NCBI GenBank assembly: GCA_024398405.1
Contig: JAKSJE010000007.1
Coordinates: 1-42,961 of the forward strand
Source: Bacteroidaceae bacterium
Lineage (GTDB): Bacteria; Bacteroidota; Bacteroidia; Bacteroidales; Bacteroidaceae
DNA: 42,961 nucleotides
Reading direction: 5' to 3'
The notes beneath the pieces were generated by a model. It did no database searches and was not told the origin of the DNA. It saw nothing but the letters and a program-made list of their open reading frames with translations. Below are positions 18,701 through 25,738 of the stretch, one piece after another (position 1 is the first letter of the stretch; the number at the start of each line of letters is the position of its first letter). The translations under genes and the position numbers were made by a program.

Positions 18701-19298
18701 CCTGAACAGCGTGGGCATAGCCATCGGCAGTGACAAGCAGACCGCATCTGTCAACCAGAACCACAAACCCTACCAGAAGCTTGAGGACGTGTTCACTTGC
18801 GCACCAGGGGAAATCGTCACTCCGTCAGTCAACTGGAAAGGATCGTGGATGCACTCATACGTATATATCGACCTGAACCAGAACAAACAGTTCGACGTCA
18901 CGAAATCAACTGATGACGAGATAGTCAGTTTCACCTACTATGCCGGCAAGAACTCTAAAGGAGCATCCGCCGCACAAGACTGCGGAGTTGGGAGCCTGCC
19001 GTCGTTCACAGCCCCGGCGAAGGAGGGTGAATACATGATGCGCTTCAAAATCGACTGGAACTGCATCGACCCAGCGGGCAATACAGACAGCAACAACCTC
19101 ATCATCAGCAACGGCGGAAGCATAACCGACATCATCCTCAGAGTAAACGAGGAAACTGACATCACGAACCCGACTAACCGAGATTCGTCAACGGCTGTTC
19201 TCTTCGACCTGCAGGGCCGGTCGGTCAGCACCCCGACGCAGGGCATCTACATCCGTTCAGGCAAGAAAGTCCTGATCGGCAAGGGCTCACGAGAATAG
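15795..19298 (+). CDS. Secreted alpha-galactosidase-like glycoside hydrolase with BIG2 and GEVED-like domains
   Basis: The start is ATG at 15795 (MIPMKQKN), with ATG 15804 possible; the open frame to 15726 precedes the predicted transcript. A signal peptide ends near residue 33 (SGQAQ). A beta-rich N-terminal part precedes a TIM-barrel region near 470-860 with WDDGWDSYG, FFKFDG (D580) and FTDATWRQEND (D638). The two aspartates sit where clan GH-D enzymes (GH36-like, often annotated enterotoxin or melibiase) have nucleophile and acid/base. A BIG2 Ig-like domain follows near 870-950, then a GEVED-like sandwich near 960-1110 with YIDLNQNKQFD. The tail LFDLQGRSV...GIYIRSGKKVLIGK fits a type IX sorting signal. 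The substrate cannot be read from sequence. The gene appears monocistronic. Confidence 0.7.
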   Translation: MIPMKQKNIKALFSASVLSALAVVFCPSSGQAQSVIFPQLAQPGMAVMDNPEEGVWVLSNALLTARYVMDDGKLRFGGCEEMDLEAGTELFEVSFGSNGSKTVRASDMTIQSIKTKELKGDPDAVKGSDRFDGKALEVTYGYKYSTSNITVVWRAVLRDGSHYLRTEMEIHTDKDVQFFNLTPMRYDVNTTTAGCTPEVVGNTRGAVVVSDKLFAGLETPMGKNTAGNSSDEPEGTVIQTFKDTWSGAGSWTLLAEDEVPKRVNEVGYYYPDVRYKQKSIVLKDKGTFRTEILYASGSHRLNICGVDLIDADGNVAASDYHFGFTGSQKENNVYSFQVPYAGSFKVRYLVETRTETITSSGNITMTLSVKEGSEEQDDAIVPVKGVWSRATTLKANDDWKVSSVVGLVAPGQQRRSFLAYSERERAVPWRAFPCYISWYELNIDRNNAPAPSYKGNMTIDQCVDVMNHWQSDFYDRFGTAPKAFVWDDGWDSYGTWTFSPNFPNGFREIDDLARGMQTGIGAWLGPVGGYGQSGNYRRQYWTSKGQKMELSNPNYYKVFKDAAKNLTVDQGYDFRFFKFDGISGQFSATGPDAGTVGEENAEGIIRLERFVREELKEDIFFNTTVGTWASPFWYHFTDATWRQENDYGTIGNNKTDRENWITYRDRLVYQNYVQNSPICPINTLMTHGFILSTHGAVSKSMDYEAVRRELRCAFACGSGMVELYNDYALMNSINGGLLWKDLAECMAWQEENADVLPDIHWVGGNPWDGSKANVYGWASWNGRKSTLALRNGANNAQTFKTTLRKALDIPDYVKGTIQLRKAFAIQDQLRGLTENTPIDIDEELTLTLPASSLFVFSGAEGDAEAVRVEHISLDKDLYELSVNHDFIPVAHISPLNAWNKAVAWECSDPSVATIDSKTGLMKTLKKGTCTITATTEDGGMKATATVVIDVPDYNVSFDKDANASRSDRYLNSVGIAIGSDKQTASVNQNHKPYQKLEDVFTCAPGEIVTPSVNWKGSWMHSYVYIDLNQNKQFDVTKSTDDEIVSFTYYAGKNSKGASAAQDCGVGSLPSFTAPAKEGEYMMRFKIDWNCIDPAGNTDSNNLIISNGGSITDIILRVNEETDITNPTNRDSSTAVLFDLQGRSVSTPTQGIYIRSGKKVLIGKGSRE

Positions 19299-19447
19299 TG
19301 GCATGGGAACAACGATGATAACCCTCGGCGACTGATGATGAAAAGGCTGAACCCACCTTCACTGTGTTCGCGGACATACCGACCGCGGTCAGGGGCTGAG
19401 GCGATAGTCTGATGACAAAGGCTCCGTTTTATCATCCAAAACACGGA

Positions 19448-19490
19448 ATGCAGGGAAAAGTTTACCGAAAACGGCATTTTTTCCCTGCAT
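19448..19490 (+). terminator. 12-bp stem hairpin between hydrolase and ppiD genes
   Basis: ATGCAGGGAAAA (19448-19459) pairs perfectly with TTTTCCCTGCAT (19479-19490) across a 19-base loop. It lies 150 bases after the hydrolase stop and 28 bases before the next -7 box. No T-run follows the stem, so termination is only one reading; an operator or mRNA element is possible. The remainder of 19299-19517 shows nothing recognisable. Confidence 0.5.
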
Positions 19491-19492
19491 CA

Positions 19493-19525
19493 TTGTGTAT
19501 GTATGAAAAAAAAATGCTACCTTTG
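19493..19525 (+). promoter_or_regulatory. Promoter of the PpiD-like gene
   Basis: TACCTTTG at 19518-19525 is a perfect -7 box. The nearest TTG (19493-19495) is 22 bases upstream, slightly long. Transcription would start near 19531, giving a leader of about 45 bases before the ATG at 19576. Confidence 0.6.
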
Positions 19526-19575
19526 TACGCTTAAAGTGCATATAACTCGAAATACAACAATAACAAAACAAAGAA

Positions 19576-21720
19576 ATGGCAACATTATCAAAGATCAGAT
19601 CACATGGTCCGCTGCTTGTAGGAATCATTGCAGTGGCTTTGTTCTGCTTCGTAGCAGGAGACTTGTTTAAGGGATGCGAAGGACTGGTGAACCAGTCCAA
19701 GCAACAGGTAGGTGAAATTCAGGGTGAGGCTCTCTCCATCCAGGACTACAACGAATTGGTCAACGACCTCACAAACTACTACGAGATCGTGGGTCAGCAG
19801 TCATCAGGCGAGGATGTGCAGAACCGCATCAAAGATGAGGTATGGCAGACTTACGTACAGAACAAGCTCATCCAGGACGAGTGCGAGAAACTCGGCATTC
19901 AGGTAACAGATGACGAGGTGGCCCAGATTCTCCAGAGCGGTGCGAACCGTATGCTCCAGATTCCGGCATTCATGGGGCAAGACGGGAAATACGACTTCGC
20001 TGCCGTCCAGCAGTTCCTCACAAGCTACCAGTCAATGAAAGATGCTAACCAGGAAATTCCGGATGTCTATCAGAAAATCTACAAGTACTACCTGTTCGCA
20101 CAGCGCACCATACGTGACGACCTCTACACTCAGAAATACCAAGTCCTCATGTCAAAGGCACTCACAGCGAACAGCGTGGAGGCCAAGATGAACTTCGACG
20201 CACAAAACCAGCAATACGAAGTGCTTGTGGCTGCCGTTCCGTTCTCAAGCATCGATGACAAAGACATCGAGGTATCTGACGCGGAGCTCAAGGCAAAGTA
20301 CGACGAACGCAAAGAGGCATACAAGCAGAGCGTAGAGACCCGCAATGTGAAGTACATCTCCGTTGCCATCGTGCCAAGCGACAAGGACAAAGAAGCCACC
20401 CTGTCATCAGTGAAGGACTATCAGGCGAAACTTGAGGAGGCAACAGACAACGAGAGCGCCGGCAATGTGGTTCGTCAGTCCGCCTCACTCATCGCCTACT
20501 CCAACATCCTCAAGAGCAAGGATGCGTTCCCTGCAATGATAGCAGACGCACTCGACTCAACGGCAGTAGGCCAGACAGTTCCTGCCGCATTCGACATCGC
20601 CACTAACTGCTACTTCACATTCAAGGTTCTTGACAAGACACAACAGCCAGACTCCGTCCTCCTCCGTCAGATTGGCGTAGGCGCAGAAGACGTAGCCAAG
20701 ACTCAGGAAAAGGCTGACAGCATACTCAATGCCATCAACGCAGGTGGTGACTTCAAGGCCATCGCAAAGAACTACGGTCAGGAAGGCGACTCAGCATGGA
20801 TCTCAACAGCCGACTACGAAAGAGGCAATGTAGATGCCGACTACGCTTTGTTCATCAGCTCCATCTACAATACCGCAGTAGGTACTGCACAGCAGGTGAA
20901 ACTCAGCAACGGCAACATCATCATCATTCAGGTGCTCGACACAAAGAATCCAATCACAAAATACAACGTGGCAAGCATCGTCAAGGAGAACCGTTTCACT
21001 GACGAGACATACAACAACGAATACAACAAGTTCAGTTCTTTCCTCGCTGCCAACAAGACCCTCGAATCAATCGAGGCAAATGCAGCCAAGGAGGGCTATC
21101 AGGTGCTTGAAAGCACAGACCTCGTAAGTTCCGCTCATGGTGTAGCCAACATCCACAGCACCCATGACGCCCTCAAGTGGGCGTTCGACGAGGCTGAGGT
21201 CGGTGAGGTATCTCCACTCTATGAATGCGGTGACAACGACCACCTCCTCGTGGTAGCACTCACAGACGTCAACCCAAAGGGCTACCGTTCGGTTGAGAAA
21301 CTGAACGAAATCCTCAAGCAGCAGGTTCTCGCTGACAAGAAGGCGGAGAAGATACTTGCACAACTGAAGGACGCCAAATCTCTCAGTGCCGTCAAGACCT
21401 TGAAGGATGCATCGGTTGACACTCTGCACACCGTGACATTCGCATCTGCACCATACGTGATGACTACAAGTTCCCAAGAGCCGATTGTATGTGCTCTTGC
21501 GGCAAAGACGGCGAAGGGTCAGGTAAGCGCCGCTGCCAAAGGTCTGAACGGTGTGTTCATGGTTCAGGTTCTCGACAAGAAGAACGCAGGTATGAAATTC
21601 GATGCGAAGGCTGAGAAAACCAATGTGTCAAACACCCTTATGCGTTTCGCAATAAACAACGTCATCAACACCCTGTACCTCAAGGCTGACGTCACAGACT
21701 CCAGATACAAATTCTTCTGA
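19576..21720 (+). CDS. PpiD/SurA-like membrane-anchored peptidyl-prolyl isomerase (714 aa)
   Basis: The protein has one N-terminal transmembrane anchor (about residues 11-29), then a long periplasmic part. Residues about 45-190 resemble the SurA/PpiD N-terminal chaperone domain (EIQGEALSIQDYNELV). Residues about 355-455 resemble a parvulin (PpiC-type) domain: LLRQIGVGAEDV, a KADSILNAINAGGDFKAIA helix, and a final IIIIQVLD strand. Further parvulin-like sequence near 515-560 reads ALKWAFDEAEVGEVSPLYE. The family assists folding of periplasmic and outer-membrane proteins. The length is normal for Bacteroidetes PpiD-like proteins. The gene has its own promoter and a strong terminator, so it is probably transcribed alone. 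Isomerase activity is not provable here. Confidence 0.85.
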   Translation: MATLSKIRSHGPLLVGIIAVALFCFVAGDLFKGCEGLVNQSKQQVGEIQGEALSIQDYNELVNDLTNYYEIVGQQSSGEDVQNRIKDEVWQTYVQNKLIQDECEKLGIQVTDDEVAQILQSGANRMLQIPAFMGQDGKYDFAAVQQFLTSYQSMKDANQEIPDVYQKIYKYYLFAQRTIRDDLYTQKYQVLMSKALTANSVEAKMNFDAQNQQYEVLVAAVPFSSIDDKDIEVSDAELKAKYDERKEAYKQSVETRNVKYISVAIVPSDKDKEATLSSVKDYQAKLEEATDNESAGNVVRQSASLIAYSNILKSKDAFPAMIADALDSTAVGQTVPAAFDIATNCYFTFKVLDKTQQPDSVLLRQIGVGAEDVAKTQEKADSILNAINAGGDFKAIAKNYGQEGDSAWISTADYERGNVDADYALFISSIYNTAVGTAQQVKLSNGNIIIIQVLDTKNPITKYNVASIVKENRFTDETYNNEYNKFSSFLAANKTLESIEANAAKEGYQVLESTDLVSSAHGVANIHSTHDALKWAFDEAEVGEVSPLYECGDNDHLLVVALTDVNPKGYRSVEKLNEILKQQVLADKKAEKILAQLKDAKSLSAVKTLKDASVDTLHTVTFASAPYVMTTSSQEPIVCALAAKTAKGQVSAAAKGLNGVFMVQVLDKKNAGMKFDAKAEKTNVSNTLMRFAINNVINTLYLKADVTDSRYKFF

Positions 21721-21741
21721 TTGAATATGTACATATACAAT

Positions 21742-21777
21742 AAAAGGTGGTTCTCTGTTAAGGAGCCACCTTTTTGC
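21742..21777 (+). terminator. Terminator after the PpiD-like gene
   Basis: AAAAGGTGG (21742-21750) pairs with CCACCTTTT (21767-21775), extended inward by further pairs, and the right arm runs into TTTTTGCTT. It starts 21 bases after the stop codon. The A-rich left arm lets it work from both sides. Confidence 0.88.
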
Positions 21778-21810
21778 TTATGGACACACAGTCATGAATG
21801 GACAATAGTC

Positions 21811-21827
21811 CAGACATATTTTGTCTG
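21811..21827. promoter_or_regulatory. Inverted repeat CAGACA-N5-TGTCTG upstream of the TonB receptor gene
   Basis: A perfect 6-bp inverted repeat with a 5-base spacer lies 43 bases before the receptor start codon. I could not find a clear -7/-33 pair in the 94-base gap, so this may be an operator near an unrecognised promoter or a short mRNA hairpin. Confidence 0.35.
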
Positions 21828-21869
21828 TGGGAAATATAATAATCATCAGTTTTTTCCGTTATTAGGATA

Positions 21870-24290
21870 ATGGCAAAAGGAAAGAACTTCTCCCCTACCC
21901 TCATGCGTGCAAAGCGGTTTGCATGCTTGTTGGTGTTGTGCGCCCTGCATTCAATGAGGATACAGGCTCAGCAGGTGACGATTAGGGGAACTATCACGGA
22001 TGATACCAAAGCACCGCTGGAACTGGCATTAGTTTCAGTCGAAGGCCAGGTGGTCAATGCCTATGCGGACCTGAAAGGCAGGTATTCACTGACATGCAAA
22101 TCGACAGACTCAGTCGTGGTGGTATTCCAGACACTTGGCTACCAGACGAGAAAGCGCGTACTGAAAAACCCTACAGACACAGTCAGAATAGACATCATGC
22201 TGCCGAAACTCGAAATTGAGTTACAGGAGGTGCAAGTCAAGGAGATACGCAGACAGACGAACACCATGTCGGACGTCAACATGGACGCCATGAAGCACAT
22301 GGGCAACGCCTCGGGTCAGGGAGTGGAACAGATTATCGCTACCCAGGCAGGCGTGAGCACGCACAGCGAACTCTCAAACCAATATAACGTAAGAGGCGGT
22401 TCGTTCGACGAGAACAGTGTCTATCTTAACGGAACGGAGGTCTATCGTCCGCTCCTCATACGCTCAGGCCAGCAGGAAGGACTCTCGATCATCAATCCTG
22501 ATATGGTGGAGAAGATCGGTTTCTCAGCCGGAGGTTTCGATGCGAAGTACGGTGACAAGATGTCGTCTGTCCTCGACATCACATACAAAAAAGTCAAGAA
22601 GGCGGAAGCATCAGTCAGCGCAAGCCTGCTCGGCGCCAGTGCATATATAGGCTTAGGAAGCCAGAAAGTAAGCTGGACGAACGCCTTCAGGTACAAGACG
22701 ATGAAAAACCTGCTGACTACCACAGACACGAAAGGTGAATATGAGCCTAAGGACTTCGACTACCAGACCTACTTGTCATGGAGTCCGAACCAGAGATGGA
22801 CGGTTGATATCATAGGCAACATCGCACGCAATGACTATGACTTCACACCGCAGGAGCGAGAGACGAAATTCGGTACCCAGGAAGACGTGAAGGCATTCAA
22901 GGTGTATTTCGACGGAACGGAGAAGGACCAGTTCCAGACTGTATTCGGGTCGCTGTCACTCACATATAAGTTCAACGACTTGAACAGTCTGTCACTGAAT
23001 GCGTCTGCTTTCCAGACCAAGGAGAACGAGACTTTCGACATTCAAGGCGAATACTGGCTGACGGCAGACGGCTATGATGAGGCCAATGCACTCGGTATCG
23101 GAACATACAAGCAGCACGCCAGAAACAGGCTGACCGCCACAGTCAAGTCGTTCGGTCTCTCAGGCAGGAACCGTTTCACCGGCCACGACATCAACTACGG
23201 ACTGCTACTGAAACACGAGAACATCGACGAGACGGTGAGGGAATGGGAAATGCGCGACTCGGCCGGCTATTCACTACCTCGCCATCCGGGCAGACTGGAC
23301 CTGGTCTATAACCTGTCTTCCGGCAACTCAATATCAAGCAACCGATTTGAGACGTATGTTCAGGACAAGTGGATAAAAATGTATCCGGAAGGTGAATTGG
23401 TAGTGAACTACGGGGCAAGGCTCGCGCATTGGGACTACAATTCAGAGACAATCTTCTCACCAAGAGTCTCATTGGCTTTCATACCCGCAAAGAACGAGGA
23501 CCTTGTGTTCAGGTTCTCAACAGGCCTTTATTACCAAGCGCCGTTCTACAAGGAACTGAAGGACACCGTGGTTGTCAACGGCAACTCGTCAGTACTGCTT
23601 AACAAAAACATCAAGTCACAGAAGTCAGTTCATTTCGTACTTGGAAGCGAATACAAGTTCAGGGTCAATGACCGTCCTTTCAAGGCTACTGCGGAATTAT
23701 ACTACAAGGTCCTCTCCGACCTCGTACCTTACAAGGTCGATAACGTCAGGGTTGTCTATGCCGGTGAGAACTGTGCAGAGGGTTATGCACTCGGACTGGA
23801 CATGAAACTCTACGGAGAGTTCGTGCCAGGAACTGACTCATGGGTCAGCATCGGTGTGATGAAGACAGAGGAGAAAATCAATGGCACATGGAGTCCACGA
23901 CCGACAGACCAGAGGCTGAATTTTGGGATGTTCTTCTCCGACTACTTCCCCGGCACTGACAGATGGAAAGTCAGCGTGAAAGGCCACTACGCCAGCGGCC
24001 TCCCTTTCGGTGCGCCATTCAAGGAAATCGAGGACAAGCCGTTCAGGTTTCCTGCCTACAGACGTGTGGATTTAGGCATCTCATATTGCCTGCTTCGCTC
24101 TGACAGGGAATGGAAGAGAAACCTATCCTTCGTCAAGGACATGTGGATAGGTCTTGACGCTTTCAACATACTCGGGATATCGAACGTGAACAGCTACTAC
24201 TGGGTGACCGACATCACAAACCACCAGTATGCCGTACCGAACTACCTCACGGGCAGAACGATAAACGCAAGAGTCCTCGTGAGTTTCTGA
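21870..24290 (+). CDS. TonB-dependent outer-membrane receptor (806 aa)
   Basis: Starting at ATG 21870, a signal peptide ends at IQAQQ near residue 34; ATG 21906 (MRAKRF) would give a shorter, more usual signal. Residues about 36-115 form a carboxypeptidase-regulatory-like domain (VTIRGTITDDTKAPL). Residues about 125-235 carry the plug, with YNVRGGSFDENSVYLNG, INPDMVEKIGFSAGGFDAKYGD and SSVLDITYK. The rest is a beta-barrel ending in the aromatic C-terminus ARVLVSF. At 806 residues it is shorter than SusC proteins (about 1,000), and there is no SusD gene beside it, so a small-molecule, metal or cofactor substrate is as likely as a glycan. It is flanked by terminators and stands alone. Confidence 0.88.
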   Translation: MAKGKNFSPTLMRAKRFACLLVLCALHSMRIQAQQVTIRGTITDDTKAPLELALVSVEGQVVNAYADLKGRYSLTCKSTDSVVVVFQTLGYQTRKRVLKNPTDTVRIDIMLPKLEIELQEVQVKEIRRQTNTMSDVNMDAMKHMGNASGQGVEQIIATQAGVSTHSELSNQYNVRGGSFDENSVYLNGTEVYRPLLIRSGQQEGLSIINPDMVEKIGFSAGGFDAKYGDKMSSVLDITYKKVKKAEASVSASLLGASAYIGLGSQKVSWTNAFRYKTMKNLLTTTDTKGEYEPKDFDYQTYLSWSPNQRWTVDIIGNIARNDYDFTPQERETKFGTQEDVKAFKVYFDGTEKDQFQTVFGSLSLTYKFNDLNSLSLNASAFQTKENETFDIQGEYWLTADGYDEANALGIGTYKQHARNRLTATVKSFGLSGRNRFTGHDINYGLLLKHENIDETVREWEMRDSAGYSLPRHPGRLDLVYNLSSGNSISSNRFETYVQDKWIKMYPEGELVVNYGARLAHWDYNSETIFSPRVSLAFIPAKNEDLVFRFSTGLYYQAPFYKELKDTVVVNGNSSVLLNKNIKSQKSVHFVLGSEYKFRVNDRPFKATAELYYKVLSDLVPYKVDNVRVVYAGENCAEGYALGLDMKLYGEFVPGTDSWVSIGVMKTEEKINGTWSPRPTDQRLNFGMFFSDYFPGTDRWKVSVKGHYASGLPFGAPFKEIEDKPFRFPAYRRVDLGISYCLLRSDREWKRNLSFVKDMWIGLDAFNILGISNVNSYYWVTDITNHQYAVPNYLTGRTINARVLVSF

Positions 24291-24294
24291 CACA

Positions 24295-24350
24295 TCCAAT
24301 AAAAGAAAGCCGTCTAAGCGCACTGACTTAGACGGTTTTCTTTTATTGGA
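24295..24350. terminator. Bidirectional terminator, 56-base inverted repeat
   Basis: The left arm (24295-24318) and right arm (24327-24350) pair almost perfectly, with CCGTCTAAG/CTTAGACGG at the centre and A-rich/T-rich flanks. It begins four bases after the receptor stop. On the minus strand it is about 100 bases past the TPR gene, so it can end both convergent transcripts. The rest of 24351-24451 shows no feature. Confidence 0.9.
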
Positions 24351-24451
24351 TGGACTCTAAAAACACACCGAATATCCAGAACCCACCTTAATGGTGTGAA
24401 GCCCAGTGCGGCCTGACGTCAAGTACGACATCCGCACTGAGACACGCGTTG

Positions 24452-25720
24452 TTATTTACCATATTTCTGATATTGTTTTGCCTTGGCCACATTACCAGAG
24501 TTGTTATAGATGGCGTAAAGAGGATAGCCCCATACATCCGAGCGGTCCGGTGCTATCTCATGAGCCTTCTCATAGCCTTCTATCGCCTCTGTGTAATATT
24601 TCTTAGAGAGTGCCTTGTCAGAAGCGTTGTTCTGTGCGAGCATCCATGCGGAGTTACCTATGCCGGCCCATGCGTCAACGCTCTCCGGTGCGACCTCCAC
24701 GGTCTTGCGGAATGCCTCAAGAGCCTTCACATATTCCTTCTGCTGATAATAGACGGCACCTTTCTGGTAGTAACCATAATCCTTGTCAGGGAAACGCTCG
24801 ATAAGGAGGTCACTGTACTTGAGAGCCTCTGACCAGTTCTGTTCAGCCATCTGATGGTTAAGGAAGTTCACGAGGAATGCCGGTTCCGTAGGATAGTTAT
24901 CGACACCCATCTGACAGTACTTCGCCCAGTTGGTCATGTCACCCTTCGCATGGTATATCTGCATGAGCTGAACGAGCACGGCCTGACCGTTCTTCTTCGA
25001 AGGAATGGCTTTCTCAAGATAAGTAATGGCCTTCAATGTGTCATCCGCCACTTTAGCCTCCTTCATGAGAGACATAGCGTAGAACAGGTTCGCCTCTGGA
25101 AGCATCGAGTCCGTCTCCGCAAGGTTCAGCTCAGCGAAAAGCGGCTCATTCACAGTCTTGAAGTAGATGTCAAGATAATGGCGTGCCAATGCCGGATCCT
25201 TTTCCATGAGCATGTTACCTGCGATGAGCAAGTTGTCACGAGGTGATTTGGCGTTCTGGAGTGCGAGCGTATGGTTCTTCTTGACCTCTTCAGGGTTGAT
25301 GAACTTTGGTCTGCCCTTGCCAAATACAGGAGGACGCTTTGTGAGCTCGTCAACCTTGCAGAAATAAGTCACGAGTTTTTCCTGATTGTCGAAGAATGCG
25401 TTGACATCCTTGAACTGGCCGTTGTTGGAGGAACGCTCGTTAATCATCTTGTTCATGAAGAACACCTGACAGCGACCTGCAAGCATCCACGTATTCACTT
25501 CCTCATTTGTGAGAGAGTCCTGCATACAGTTCTCAAGCAGAGTCCAAGCCTCATAGAACTTATCATATACAGGCGGATTGGCCTTCAGGTCGTTGATGCC
25601 TGCATTGACTAACTGCTCAGCCTTCACAAGGTCTTTCTTAGCAGTTGACTTCTTAGCCTTCTGTGCGAACGCACCCACCGTAAGCATCAGTGCGAACGAT
25701 ACTAAAAGAATCTTTTTCAT
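24452..25720 (-). CDS. Secreted TPR-repeat protein downstream of gyrA (422 aa)
   Basis: A signal peptide, MKKILLVSFALMLTVGAFAQ, is followed by a helical protein. Clear tetratricopeptide repeats lie in the C-terminal part (about 310-420), such as DYGYYQKGAVYYQQKEYVKALEAF and SKKYYTEAIEGYEKAHEIAPD. TPRs mediate protein-protein contacts; the partner is unknown. The gene starts 18 bases after the gyrA stop codon, so it is probably co-transcribed from the gyrA promoter. No reaction can be assigned. Confidence 0.85.
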   Translation of the reverse strand: MKKILLVSFALMLTVGAFAQKAKKSTAKKDLVKAEQLVNAGINDLKANPPVYDKFYEAWTLLENCMQDSLTNEEVNTWMLAGRCQVFFMNKMINERSSNNGQFKDVNAFFDNQEKLVTYFCKVDELTKRPPVFGKGRPKFINPEEVKKNHTLALQNAKSPRDNLLIAGNMLMEKDPALARHYLDIYFKTVNEPLFAELNLAETDSMLPEANLFYAMSLMKEAKVADDTLKAITYLEKAIPSKKNGQAVLVQLMQIYHAKGDMTNWAKYCQMGVDNYPTEPAFLVNFLNHQMAEQNWSEALKYSDLLIERFPDKDYGYYQKGAVYYQQKEYVKALEAFRKTVEVAPESVDAWAGIGNSAWMLAQNNASDKALSKKYYTEAIEGYEKAHEIAPDRSDVWGYPLYAIYNNSGNVAKAKQYQKYGK

Positions 25721-25738
25721 AACTTTTTGATTTACAAA

